Origin: Chinchilla lanigera
Lineage: Eukaryota; Chordata; Mammalia; Rodentia; Chinchillidae
Direction of reading: 5' to 3'
NCBI RefSeq assembly: GCF_000276665.1
Contig: NW_004955417.1
Span: 9,446,006-9,510,005, forward strand
Length of the DNA stretch: 64,000 nucleotides
The notes below the pieces were generated by a model. It ran no database searches, was not told the DNA's origin, and was given only the letters and a program-made list of their open reading frames with translations. A program made the translations under genes and the position numbers. This document shows positions 43,341 to 55,299 of the stretch, one piece after another (position 1 is the stretch's first letter; every line of letters begins with the position of its first letter).

Positions 43341-44639
43341 CATAAATTTGCAAAACAATAACTTTTCATTTTGTTTTCACAGAAAAATCTCTTTCTACAA
43401 ATACTCTTTTCTAACATAGAGTCTTTAACTGACATTACATTTTTGGCTCTATTTTCATAGTGTGTAAAATTTATTAGACTATGGGCACATTTATTTGAGT
43501 AACAAGAAATATTGAAATAAGTGATTACTAAATGCAAGGCAAAACATATCTTTCCAATCCTTAAAATATTTTGTACAGGACATGCAATTAACTCAGGAAG
43601 TTATTTTCAGAAATTAAACTCTAGGACACAGAATGCTTATAAAATAGAATGTGGTCAATAAGTGTTTGGTGAGTGGATGGATGTACTGGCACTATTCTGT
43701 TTAATGGGATTCACAGTCCCTTTGAGATGGTGTATTGCACTAGAATATTTTTAGAGGGCTCATAGACCTCTTAAAGTTTTCTACCCTAGAATCTCTACTC
43801 AAAATAATATATTTAAATAAATAAAAGTTAACAAAAGCATTATGATTGATGATTCAGTTATGTTACATTTCCAAAAATTTTTCTGTTTTGAGAAGATATG
43901 TTTAGTTCTATCTTTATGAATTTTCATATTTCATTTTTTATTATTGTTTTCTACGGTTTAATCCTTGAGGATAATATAAAACCCAGGAAACAAACCACAC
44001 ATTTAATGATGAGATTTCCTTAAAACCAAAGTGATTTTTTTTAAAGAGCATTTTAGCCTGAAAAGAGCATTTTATCCTTGAAAACATTTGATTTTTCCTT
44101 CCTCAGCTGACTACATGGTTTTATAAACTGTTTCCAACAGGATCATATTCTATTAAGTTTAACAAGGAAAATTAATAAAATAAAACCATAACTTTAGAAA
44201 CAGATGGTACTATGTCCTTTTTTCCAGCCCTGATGTATAATACAAGGCATTTTCCAGCAGCAACCCAAGCAACAAACTATATAGTATTGGGATAAAAGCA
44301 ATATATCTTGTCTTTTAGCTCTGTAGACATTTAAGAGTCTGAGAGAGTGTTTGTTATCAAAATGAGAACAAAAATCAGAAGTACTAAAATCAACCTCTGT
44401 ATTTACACACGGTTTCCAGGAATCTTATAAATCACCCAGTAGTACCCTTTTCCATCTGAAAGACCACTGAGGAATTAACTACAGGGTTTTAAAAGTTGAA
44501 GGCGTGTTTCACCTCTGCAGGGTTTGCGCAAACCATCAGATGCTACCCAGGCATGTGAGACAGACATTTATTATGTATTTGTCTGGCTTATTTTAGGTCT
44601 TACTGTATAGATCCATACTTTTAAATAATAGAAAATCAT
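43341..44639. other. Gene-free AT-rich stretch
   Basis: No gene. A weak L2-like fragment sits at about 43620-43690 (GTGGTCAATAAGTGTTTGGT, GAGTGGATGGATG). Confidence 0.3.
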
Positions 44640-45420
44640 TACAGGTAATGATTATAGGAGGTCTTGATTTAATTGGCCAATTTGGGAATTAAATCCAAAG
44701 GGTTTTTTAATTGTTATTTTGTAAGCTTTTAGAGTTTCCAGTTACCCTGCCAATTCCTAAGAAATAACAACACATATTTTGTAGTTAAAGTGAGAATATT
44801 TCCCTGTCGAAAATTGCCTGTTTTTATTATTGTAAGAACTGGTCCACTGAACTTAGCTCAGCCTCCAAGGTCTCAGCGAGAATGCTATGATTAATGAGGT
44901 AGCCATTAATGTCAGTAGATTGAACAACCAAAATCTGATTATATTAAAGTGCTTCCCAAACATTAGGGTCACATTAACAGTTTATTGAAACAAGCTGATA
45001 AAATTTAAAATGGTCATCTAATTCCCCTGGGTTCCTAATTGTTGCATGATAAATCACTCTGTAGAGAAATCTATTACAATGTTCCAAATGAGAAAATGTA
45101 ATTTACTGTACCATTACTAGGGTGTTTGAAGCACTTCAGTTCTTTAACAGGAGGATTTTGCCAGAATGAGAAGAAAAAAGTTCAGTTTTTTGCTAAAGGG
45201 TCTGGCCTTGAATAAAACCTCTTAATGATAAATCTTACAACTATGAATTGGGTAAGAAAAATTATGCATTTTATAAGCCTGCACTATGTAAAAACAAATT
45301 ACATTAAAGTTCTTTATGAGTCGATTACTGAAAGTTCAGCGTGAATGATCCTTTATTGATGTTCATCTACTTTTTAGAAGGAAATCACTGCAGAAATCAA
45401 CTGTACCATATAAACTCATT
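44640..45420. promoter_or_regulatory. Candidate conserved non-coding element
   Basis: No repeat I recognise over nearly 800 bp. It is rich in homeodomain-type cores (ATTAATG, TAATTG, CATTAAT, GATAAATC). The pattern is like enhancers of developmental genes, but no conservation data are available, so this is inference. Confidence 0.3.
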
Positions 45421-46119
45421 GAAATACTTCTTCACTGTGGAATTCTAGTTGAGTTCCCTCCAGAGACAAATGTCCCTGCTTTGAAAGATAATTTTTGGCA
45501 GTCCTAGCAGAACAAGTAAAAGTTTTGCCTATTGAGGCTTTTGATCATTCAATCTCTAAATGTAGCATTTCCAGGAATGGTCCAACAGTTTCATATATTG
45601 GTAAGTAGTTGAAAACACATCACCACTTATTCCTGGAAAAATCTCTAGCCAGGAGAGGGGAGGAGGAGGTAAGCATTTCTGGGAATGGCTTGAAAAGGTG
45701 GTGACCCTAACTATTTTGATATAACTAATGACATAGTTAAAGGAAAGGCACATAAGTATGTGCAAATAATGGGAAATTGTTAATCTATGTAGTGCTCAAG
45801 GAGAGGAAGTACTGTGGGCTTGGTGCTCTAATTTAGGAGGATTATCATTCATATTCAAAGAAAAAAATGTTTTTTGGAGGCTTTTCTTGACCCCATTCCC
45901 TCTCAAATAAAAGTATGTTTGGGGCCTTACCCTCACATTCCCATATTGACTACATTATCAGATAAAACATCAGATTATGTTGTAATAATTTGTATTTTTA
46001 AAAGGCGAAAGATTTACACAATCTGAAGAGAAGCCAGAGTATAATTTGTATGTTTAGAAGATCTACTGATTCTTCAAAAATAGTGCTTACCTTTAAAAAA
46101 AAATGTTTTTTATCCTCGA
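45421..46119. other. Gene-free stretch
   Basis: I see no gene or repeat I can name. Confidence 0.3.
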
Positions 46120-46190
46120 TCCTGCCAAAATGTCATAAATACAATAAATGTTGAAGAAATGCTTATTGAATGAATAATGAATTAATGAAT
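46120..46190 (+). repeat. L2-like 3' end fragment
   Basis: 'CAATAAATGTTGAAGAAATG', 'CTTATTGAATGAATAATGAA' recall the (CAATAAATATTTGTTGAATGAATGA) end of L2. Confidence 0.4.
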
Positions 46191-46324
46191 CAAAAGAATG
46201 AATGGATTATCGCCTTATATATGTTAAATAACCCAGTACTTCATGGCTCTTTTAGATATCTAATTTGTCATCGGAATGCCTTTATAAGTTCCTTCTAACC
46301 TTTCTTTTCTTGACACCATTTTGT

Positions 46325-46605
46325 TCAATGAAATAAATCAGAAACACAAGTTTAAATATTGCATGGTTTCTCTTATATGAGAAACCCACAGTATAAAATA
46401 AATTAAAGAGCATAATGAAAAATAATAGGAAACAGAGAGAGAGCTCTATTGCAAAAGGGAGAGGGACCAAGAGTTGGAGTGAGGGGAAGAGCATGGACAA
46501 GGAAATGAACGAGGATTAAGAAACGTTGCACACACACACCAACTCCACACGATGAATGTAATCATCATGTACTGCAAACGTACTAATAAAAATTGTTTTT
46601 TAAAA
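46325..46605 (+). repeat. L1 3' end (5'-truncated)
   Basis: ORF2 end and 3' UTR: 'GAAATAAATCAGAAACACAA', 'ATGGTTTCTCTTATATGAGA', 'AAAAGGGAGAGGGACCAAGA', 'GATGAATGTAATCATCATGT', 'ACTGCAAACGTACTAATAAA', followed by a T/A-rich end. It is the same lineage as 21745-22210. Confidence 0.7.
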
Positions 46606-47829
46606 TTCAATATATGTGTATTAAATCTGAAAAGTTAAATATTTCTGTTGTCCTGATAATTTAACTAGCTAGAGGACCTGTGCTTAATTTCAAAATCTAT
46701 GTCTCACTTTAGAGAAAATATTCTTTGGCAGTGTAAATATTTTTCAGAAAATGTTTTTTAATGCTGGCATCTTGCCTCTTATAATTTTAGATTTTAAACT
46801 GGTATAGTGTTAACCTACTTCAAGTACATTATTGACAAATACAGTACATTCATTTTTTGGTAATTGCATGGCTTCCTTTTTCACTTCCCCCAGGTCTTTA
46901 TGCAAATTTTGTTCTTATCCAAAAGACTTTCTTTACCAGCTTACATAAAATAGCACTTCTCCATCACTCTAACTCCAGGTCTTTTAAAAAATTCAGGACA
47001 CAAAACATACTGTTTTCTTTTTCAAGTTATTGTCTACTTTGTCTCATTTTAATATAAGCTCTATGAAAATAGAAATACAACAATAGTGCCTCTAACAGTA
47101 GTTAATAGAGGGAGTCAAAGTGTCAGGTGTAAAAGCATCTTCTGTTTTCAGAAGAGCAAATAATTTATTAGGTTTGGAATACATTTGGAATGAAAGTGTA
47201 GTGATCAGATTTGCATTAGGAGGGCTCATTTTGGCATCATGCACAAGATTGCTCACTGTTATGTTACATCAGGTTTAATCAGTTAACACTTATTGACAAA
47301 TCCAAAATATTTTATTTCTGATGAGACATCACTCAGCATTGAAATGAAAAGGGCATTAATCCAAAATTCGGGAAAGAAAAAGGCATGAAAGCCTTCCTAG
47401 ATAATCTATAAATTGATTTTCTTTCTTTTAAGTAGACATCAACGTGGAGTACATTTAAAACTCCCCTTGTTCTTCAATGTCACTTTCCTCCTCTTTTGAG
47501 CCTTTAAAGACCTTAAAACTTAGTGGAAAAGATTTATATTCACTATAGAAGTTAAAGAGAATTGTTGCTCAAAAGGACAAATGGAGCCAGAACTCAACTT
47601 CCTATAGGACCTGTGGTTCTGATTGCCAAAGTAACCCCAAAACTCATGGTTTGATTCTGACAGCATATGGAGAGGCAGTCATTTAATATTTTCTCTTTCT
47701 GACCCCAGCAGCTATTTATGCCCATGCCCATCTCAACTATAGACTTCTTCATGAATCTTAAATAACTCAATTAAAAAGATACTAAATTAAAAACACTGTG
47801 GATTATATTTATATTTCCTTGGCATTTCC
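46606..47829. other. Gene-free stretch, repeat-poor
   Basis: I see no gene and no clear repeat. 47180-47440 is repeat-free with many ATTA/TAAT cores and could be regulatory. Confidence 0.3.
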
Positions 47830-48650
47830 CCCATTTTCATTAAACTTTGAATTTCTTCTTTGTTGAGTTTCATATTCAGAATTTTAGCTTTTGTTCTATT
47901 GTTCATTTGTATTTTGCTTATTTCTTTGTAGAAGTTCTTTGTATATGATGGGTACTGACCTGAATAATTATATGTTTAAAATATCTCCTCAGCTTCTTTT
48001 TCTTGTATTATAGACATGTATGATTTTTTTAATGCAGTCAAATGAACAATTTTTTCACAAAAGTCATGAAGAATGGCCTCCTAAATTCCCCAACTGTCTT
48101 ACCTATCATTACCGCACAGTCCTGATCTCTCCAGGCACTTCTCTATCTACACTGGCCTTATTTTTCTTTAATGCTTTTATAATTTTCTAATACTATATAT
48201 AATTTGCTTATATTTTAATGTCTGTGTCACTGCACTCCTTAGAGCTCAGATGCCTTTACACTATTTTCATTGATTATCCAGAGAATATTGGTACAAGTAG
48301 ATTCTTAACACATGCTTATAGTTTACTAATGAATACTTCTGAAAGTTTTAAAGTTTCACATTTACACTTAGGTCCTTAAATGTCTTAGAATGAAATTTTT
48401 GCTTATGGCATGTAGTTGCATTCTACTTTCACATGTTCACCAAATGTAGAACAAATTTTCCTGGCATAATTGATCTCATAGATTTATCTTTCAAATAAAA
48501 TATCTTGAAGGTTTAATAAATATGTTGTGGGGATCCATATTCCATCCCATGTATAAATATGTTTATACCAATATCAGCCTGCTTTAATTACTAAATTTTA
48601 AAATAAGTATTCATATCCAAGAGGATGAATTTTCTATTCTATTATTTATC
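47830..48650 (-). repeat. Old L1 antisense, with an L2-like insert
   Basis: The plus strand reads as reverse L1 ORF2: 'AGAAGTTCTTTGTATATGAT', 'GGTACTGACC', then after an interruption 'CACATTTACACTTAGGTCCT', 'GTGGGGATCCATATTCCATC' and 'CCAATATCAGCCTGCTTTAA'. Between about 48085 and 48310 the sequence fits the sense L2 3' end better ('CACTGGCCTTATTTTTCTTT', 'AATGTCTGTGTCACTGCACT'). Confidence 0.45.
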
Positions 48651-49449
48651 AGATTTTTATTAGCCAAAGTAATGAAGCACTTATTCTGCCTTTTTCTAGA
48701 TAAACTATGCTATAGATAATTAAGTAGTAGATGAAGATATGCTGCTTTTTATAGTGTCGCTGTAGCTAATAATGAAAAATTACTGCAATATGAGACTATC
48801 ACTATTTTGCAATTTTTCCATATTAATGGATCTACACATTGATCATCAATAGCTACTAGCTTTTCAAAAAGAGAAGCAGTATGATACTGTGTGCTTCCAA
48901 ATGGAAGACCATCATCTGGGAGGTAGTCTTGTTGAAAAGGAAAAAGAAAAAAGATTGTGTGAATCTTATACAATCTCCATATAAACTAAAACTACAGAAA
49001 TTCAGAGGACAGAGGAAGATGTTAGATTGCACCATAGGATGCAATTAGCACTAGCCAGACTGTGAAAAATTACCAGGAAAACAACTTGGTTTCTTCAACA
49101 AATAACTTACAAGAAAGAACAACAGTTGATGGAGCAAAATATATGCAGACCTTCTACTGATTGCAATGTATCTGCCTTATTTGAATCTTGCAAATGTAAA
49201 ATTGTTGTTACATTTATGAAACAACTATAATTTTGAACATTCAGAGGGTATGTGATAATATTAAAGTACTTAGATATGTTGATGTAATGGTGGTTAAATT
49301 TTAAAAAGAGTGAAAAAATTATTTTTTAGGAAAATGAAATGTAATTGAATGAAATGAAAAACTTACATTAGCTAACCTCAACTATATGAAATTTAGATGG
49401 CCTTATAAATTTGTATAAATGCACATATGCACATAAGTAGCTGTTAGGA
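48651..49449. other. Gene-free AT-rich stretch
   Basis: I see no gene or repeat I can name. Two short minus frames at 48749-49044 have no motif. Confidence 0.3.
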
Positions 49450-49463
49450 TCTATTGGAATTTC

Positions 49464-49552
49464 CTTTTTTGTGTGTGTGTGTCAGGAATTGAACTGAGGA
49501 CCTTGCGCTTGCTAGGAAGGCACTTGTGCCTCTGAGATATATCCCCAGCCCC
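49464..49552 (-). repeat. ID-type SINE with exact 14-bp duplication
   Basis: Reverse ID body, somewhat diverged, with a GT-rich tail (49471-49482). TCTATTGGAATTTC occurs exactly on both sides (49450-49463 and 49553-49566). Confidence 0.9.
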
Positions 49553-49966
49553 TCTATTGGAATTTCTATTGAATTTAAAGATTAATTTGGGAAAATGGTA
49601 CCTTTACATTCTCTCTTTCCTATTTTATAAAGAAAGCCTCTGTCCTCTTATTCTCCTTTGCACAACTATTTTGTTCTTTCTAATACATATTTTTAGACTG
49701 ACATTAGTATAATTTTTCCAAATTCATGAGAAATATGATTGGAGAATGAAACTTCATTCTATGCACACATATTGATTTAGGAAGACCTTAGAAATTGTAA
49801 ACATTAAATCTATTGAAGCTTCCCAACCCAAAGAAATACTAAATGTTAAAGTAAGGAAAATATTAATTATCCTGATTTTATCATTACATTACATGCATGT
49901 ATTGAGCTATTACACTATACTTCAAAAATATGTATACTTATTGTGCATCAGTTAAAAACTAAACTG

Positions 49967-50470
49967 TGTCAATTTCTAGTCAGTGGGTCAAACTACCCTA
50001 CACCCACAATTTAAAGACAGACATGCATATTTGGGCTCAGGGTTTCCAAGGGTTTAGTCCATGGTTAGCTGGTTCCAAGACAGAAATGCTATCATGGAAA
50101 GTCATGAGGGAGGAAGCTGCTCACCCTATGGCATCCAGGAAGCTGAGAGCAGAGAGGATCTAGGGAGAAGAATAAACTCTTCAAGGTCAGCCCCGAGTGT
50201 TTCACCTCTTTTAAGCAGGCCCTTTCTCATAATAGTATATTCAGCTGATGAGTAATTCCCTGATGAGTATAAAGAGCTTATGATCCAACCACCTTCCAAA
50301 AGTGCTCACCTCAGCACACATGAGATCTTGGGAGACATTTTACATCTATTTTTTTTTTTTTTTTTTGGTACTGGGAATCGAACTCAAGACCTTGCACTTG
50401 CCAGGCAGGTGCTTGTGCCACTGAGCTATATCCTGAGCCCAACATTTAGATCTAAACCATAACACATATG
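49967..50470 (-). repeat. MaLR-type LTR fragment, split by an ID
   Basis: 'GGGTTTCCAAGGGTTTAGTC', 'CATGGTTAGCTGGTTCCA', 'GAAATGCTATCATGG', 'GGGAGGAAGCTGCTCACC' and, after the ID, 'ATTTAGATCTAAACCATAAC' match the reverse MaLR order. An ID (50350-50440) lies between the GGGAGACATTT part and the rest. The 65-codon frames here are chance. Confidence 0.6.
50350..50440 (-). repeat. ID-type SINE inside MaLR LTR
   Basis: Reverse ID body with a T tract of about 17 bases (50350-50366). An ACATTTnnATCTA duplication flanks it (near 50336-50348 and 50442-50453). Confidence 0.85.
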
Positions 50471-50599
50471 AAACTAAAAAAAAGTATAATATTTATAATA
50501 TATATTTACAATATATATTATAATAGTATAAGTCTTTCATATCTCTTATTTATATTATTCCAAAGCAACACTTAGCAATTGCTATGGAAAAATGGCAGC

Positions 50600-50760
50600 T
50601 TAGCTCAGTGATTTAATTATGGGCTTGAAATTTGAACTGCCTGGCTCTATATATTACTAGTTGTATGTTGTAGGGAAAAATGTTTTTTTCTATTCTTAAT
50701 TTTCTCAACTATAAGAAGAGAATAACAAGAATAAAACATTCTACTTCTGCCTTATAAGGT
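50600..50760 (+). repeat. MIR SINE fragment
   Basis: 'TTAGCTCAGTGATTTAATTA', 'GGGCTTGAAATTTGAACTGC', 'CTGGCTCTATATATTACTAG', 'TTTTCTCAACTATAAGAAGA' keep the sense MIR order (AGTGGTTAAGAGC, TGGGTTCGAATCC, ACTAGCTGTG, TTTCCTCATCTGTAA). Confidence 0.55.
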
Positions 50761-51870
50761 TTTTTTGCTTCATTGTCATGAGGACTATGTTAATAACCTT
50801 ACTGCACTTGGCACGGAGAGAGAGGTCAAGAATATTAGCTATTACCTATTAGATTGCTTATTGAGTGTTATCCCTCTTTTGTGCTACTTTAGTGCATTTA
50901 TCAGAAAAAGACAGTTGCCTTTTACAAAAGAATTTTTGAGCATTTTTTGAATTACTATTCTAACTACTGATGTTATATTTCTATGAATAGGTGACAGTGT
51001 TAAGTGGTTTTGTTTGAATATTTGAAAAGAACTTCCCTTCTTCAATAACTTCTTTTAAATTTAAGTATTCCACTTCTCCTGTAAATTTTGATATTTCATT
51101 TTGCTAATGCAGTAAGGAAGAAGGTCAAAATGAAAGAGAAGGGAAAGTGTGTTGGCAATAGGACTGCTGTTAGAAAAAAACAGGATACACAATTAAATTT
51201 GACTATCAGATAAACAATGAGTAATATTTTTCAGTGGGTACACCCCAAATATTGCATAGGCTATTCTTACACTAGAAACATTTTGGATTTTTTAAATCTA
51301 AAAATCATATTAACTCTGTGCCACATATTTTTCTTTTTTAAATTCTAGTTAGGAAGCTACAGTAATTGATGGCAATAAAGAGAAAAGTTAAAACAAAAGC
51401 TTTGAGAGATGGTGATTCTTGTGTTGACTTTTTGGACCGTTAGTCACTAACCCCTAAATACACCTTACTGCCAACTCCTTTCTAAAGAGAAGAGAGTTAA
51501 AATAGTCTCTTTGCTGTAATTTCAATGCTAAAATGTCACATCCTCAAAGCAGAAGTAGCTGTTTCATCATTACCTCTCTTCTATCTTCGGTTACTGTACA
51601 GGCTTGCAGTGGGAGTAATCATTGTAGAAATCAAAGTGCCGGTCAGTAGTTAGAAGAAACAGTGCCAATAGCAGCATCAAAAACCACAAGAGCTTCTTGT
51701 AGGTTGCTTTGCATATATCTATGTAGAGTTCTCACATTTTAAATTTTACATAATGCGTTTGTCTTATTAAAAATGGAAACGAAGAGAAAGCACTTCTGTC
51801 CATTAATCTCTTCCAGGTACTTTATCCTTCCTGGCCCCAACCAGTTAGTTTTGTGTTTCTTTTTGTCTTC
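50761..51870. other. Gene-free stretch
   Basis: I see no gene or repeat I can name. Confidence 0.3.
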
Positions 51871-51873
51871 TTT

Positions 51874-51925
<52 letters not shown>

Positions 51926-51969
51926 TTTTCCTTTCCTTTCCTTTTCTTTTCTTTTCTTTTCTTTTCTTT

Positions 51970-52022
<53 letters not shown>

Positions 52023-52030
52023 TTTCTTTC
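51871..52030 (+). repeat. (TTTC)n/(TTTTC)n compound microsatellite
   Basis: About 160 bp of a pure pyrimidine strand: a TTTC block, a CCTTT/TTTTC middle, and a second TTTC block. It is a homopurine-homopyrimidine mirror repeat able to form triplex (H-DNA). The 130- and 94-codon frames over it are artefacts. Confidence 0.95.
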
Positions 52031-52589
52031 CAGTTTTTGCCTCTATCTGTTCCTTGAAACAAAATCAACAATAAAAAGGAAAGCCAATAAACCAAAGAAA
52101 GCATTGCTAAGGTTGGTGATTTAAGTAGCACTTCCTCTGAATTGGACTACTTTCTTAAATTAAGAAGATTGTCACTTTATTGGAAAGTCTTATCTCTTTA
52201 CCAGTTGATGGTAAGTAATAACTCTGAGTTCTACTCATCCATATAATGTTATACCTTGACAGTGTATGGCCAGTGAACCATTACTTGGACTAAAATGATT
52301 TCTCACTTATTTTTACTACCCATGTATTCAAGTCAAAAGAAAGCAGAAAATCTGTGGGTGTGAATTAGCTCTATTGAAACAAAAGTTCATCCTCCATTTA
52401 TTGAAGTTCTCCTGAGCATTTTGAAAAAGTATTCTGGCACTGCCAGACCCATGTATGAATTCCAGCCCTTCTACCTACTTTCTTTCTGACCACAACATGT
52501 AGTTGCCTTGACATTCCTGAACTTTGATTTCCTTCTATGAAGGAGACAAAAACATATACTTACAGATGAAAATTGACCTATGGAATTTT

Positions 52590-53110
52590 TATGTAAAATT
52601 ACTGATGAGATTGTACAATGGTACAATTACTTTGGGAACCATTTTGGAAATGTATTTAAAGGTAAATACACCTATTACATTATATTTGGTCATTTTGTTT
52701 CTAAGAGAAACAAATACATACATTCATAGTAAGACTTGAACATCCATGTTCATGACAGATTTCCTGGTAAGTAGATGAGATATGGAAACTATTCATGTCC
52801 ATTAATAGGTAAAGTTATGGAAAACATGTGACATACTCATACAGTGTAAAACTATTCAGCAGTACAATCAAATTAGCTAATGATACAAGCAGCAATGTGA
52901 TGAATCTCAAAATAATTACAGTGAGTGGGAAAAGCCAGAATAATATTATGTAATTTCTTTTCATCGAATTCTAGGAAGCGGAAGCTAATGTATAGTGATA
53001 GCAAATACTGAGAGCTTGCCTGGGGATATGAGTGGAGAGAAGAAACAGTTACAAAGGGAGCTCAAAGAAACTTCTGAGGATGATGGAATTATCATTAACT
53101 ATTGTTTTAA
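52590..53110 (+). repeat. Old L1 3' end fragment
   Basis: 'GATGAGATTGTACAATGGTA', 'TTTGGGAACCATTTTGGAAA', 'AGGTAAATACACCTATTACA', 'CTATTCATGTCCATTAATAG', 'GTAAAACTATTCAGCAGTAC', 'AGCAATGTGATGAATCTCAA' correspond to the L1 ORF2 C-terminus, and the tail contains the 3' UTR. Frame stops are everywhere. Confidence 0.65.
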
Positions 53111-53229
53111 TTGTATTTGTTATTAATTAGTTATTTGTTCAGTGCCTCTCCTTCACTAGATCTAGTATGTCACAGGTTGGTAATTAATTTTTGTTGGCTC
53201 AAGTGGTTGATTTGTTTTTTATATTTTAT

Positions 53230-53330
53230 TTATTTTTACTCTTCATTTATATTCATAGCCTTCAGTACAGTGGGGAATGACACATAGTAGGTGTTCAAAA
53301 AATGACTGTTTAATGAATGAATGTATAAAT
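53230..53330 (+). repeat. L2 3' end fragment
   Basis: 'GCCTTCAGTACAGTGGGGAA', 'TGACACATAGTAGGTGTTCA' and 'GTTTAATGAATGAATGTA' match the L2 3' end (CAGTGCCTGGCACATAGTAGG, TTGTTGAATGAATG). Confidence 0.6.
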
Positions 53331-53999
53331 GGAAAATGATCCTGTGAATTAAACTCTGATCCCCTCTTTACCCGCGAGAAAACTAATGCCTGAGAACTTA
53401 CATTGCCAAATTAATACATGCTTTATTATTCATAGAAGAGATAACAAAGAAGACAACAAAGAAAAAAGAAGGAAAACTGAATCAAGAATATTTCCATATA
53501 GTGAAAATAAGTTCCGTTATGTACATAGTTGCACACAAAATGTATTTAGTTACATTTTTCACTTTAAACCAGAGTCTCTGGACTGCTCCCTTAAAACTAA
53601 TAATCCCTGATCTTTATTTAATACAGTAATCCCTGTTACAATGCTCCTCTACTCTGAGTCATATCTGCTAAGTCCCCTGTGATTTCAGCTGCAACCATGG
53701 TGCACGGTTCTGTTCATATCATCTCTAACATTTTCCTCCCTCAAAACTCTTTGCAAAGTCCATGATCTCACACAGTCCCAGTGTGTGAGTACACTCTGGA
53801 AGCAAAGGGGAGTTGTGTTTATGATTTGGACATAGTTCCTACAAATGCGTTTTCCTTGGTTATATCTCTCTTTTTGAAGCAGGTGCCCCATACTGCTATA
53901 TTCGCTAATATTTGCTCCAATATATACAAGCTATTCAGACTAATCAAATCCTGTAATTAAGTAGGTGGCATGTTTGCTTTAGTTCAGTTCTTTAGGATC
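53331..53999. other. Gene-free stretch
   Basis: I see no gene. The segment 53690-53900 is GC-richer but unassigned. Confidence 0.3.
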
Positions 54000-54360
54000 T
54001 GATTTGAAACGGAGATTTGCATGTAAGAGATTTATTGGGGCATGCCCCAGAGGTCAATGCCCATAGCACAGTGAGGGAAGTCAGATTGGGCAGAGGAAGG
54101 TTTAAATTGTGATGCATTCACCATACAGGCCTTGGCCAACGACCCAAACTCTGGAGCTGAGTTGGGCTTTAAATTTTCCCTTTCTGCAGCAAAAGGCCAT
54201 GAGCAGTTTCTAGGCAAGAGGAGTGATATTTCCTCTGAAGACATTCTTCAGGAAGGCAGTCAGTTGAACACTGTCAGCCAACACTCCTAATGGTAGGAAT
54301 AAGTGTCTGAGACCTGAAAGGAGTCAGCAACACAACAGAGTCTACTGTAACTCTTATGGT
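54000..54360. other. Unclassified old repeat-like segment
   Basis: It begins 'GATTTGCATGTAAGAGATTT', then 'ATTGGGGCATGCCCCAGAGG' and 'TCTGGAGCTGAGTTGGGCTT', with balanced base composition. It resembles interspersed LTR/ERVL-derived repeats in texture but I cannot name it. The 70-codon minus frame here has no motif. Confidence 0.3.
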
Positions 54361-54691
54361 ATGCCCCTTCCCTTTCATCATGTTGAGGACCTGGTAGGTT
54401 TCAGCAAGGCCAGTTTGGATATGGAACACACCACATTTGGTATAACCAAAGTGTTAGCAATGTTTCAAATCAGAAACACAGAATAGAGTCTCCTTTGATT
54501 ATGCTGTTTTTGCTGTGCTACTCCTTCAGGAGATGGCCTCATACTACTGTATAACACTTACTGGGATGTAAGAATTATTTTCTTTAAAGACTTTGTCAAA
54601 AACAACTCATGAAAAACACCTAAAATTTTCTAAGTGGTGATATTAAACAAGACTCTTTGACAAAAAAATTCCCCTTGTTTTAACTTACTAT

Positions 54692-54799
54692 TTTTGTTTT
54701 TGTTTTTGTTTTTGTTTTTTTTTTCTGGTTCCGGGAATTAAACTCATGACCTTGCACTTGCCGGGTGGGCACTGTGCTGCTGAGCTAAATCCCCAGCCC
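54692..54799 (-). repeat. ID-type SINE
   Basis: Reverse ID body with a (GTTTTT)n-like tail (54692-54723), a GGTTCCGG 3' junction and flanking ACTATT/TTACTATT (54685-54692, 54802-54809). Confidence 0.88.
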
Positions 54800-54809
54800 A
54801 AAATTACTA

Positions 54810-55299
54810 TTGATGCAACTCTCAACTAGTGACCAACTCTGGTACTGAGAAAACAAGTTTCAAAATAAATCACTATGTCTACCACAATGTCAGTCATGCA
54901 TGGTCAGCAACTGCATTAATATAAGTAAATCACTAGAATGGAGTGTTTTCTGTCACTCTGGTGACTGAAAAATAGTATTTTAAGTCAATACTCTACAATT
55001 TGGCATTAAATTGCCCCCTTCAAGGGATCCCCACACAATTGTCCCAAAGAAATGCTTGATCCATTATGTTTTCAAAGCATTCTCTTCTGGTTTACTAATT
55101 TTAAAGAATTTCCACTTGAAATTTCAAGGCATGCCGTTCTTCTGAGACATGGCCCTCCAGAGAAGCTCTTCTACATCTACTACTAAAAGCCATTCCTTTG
55201 GAGAATTTTCAACTCAGATTCAAGGTATCAATAAATGTCTACTAATAATTTGATGTAAAAAAAAAAAGAAAAACATATGTGAGACTTTGTTTTCCTAAA
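54810..55299. other. Gene-free stretch
   Basis: I see no gene. An A-run at 55257-55267 is a possible decayed SINE/LINE tail. Confidence 0.3.

Noticed and set aside
51739..52131. 130-codon minus-strand frame, Lys/Glu-rich
   Set aside because: Produced by the TTTC microsatellite read in reverse.
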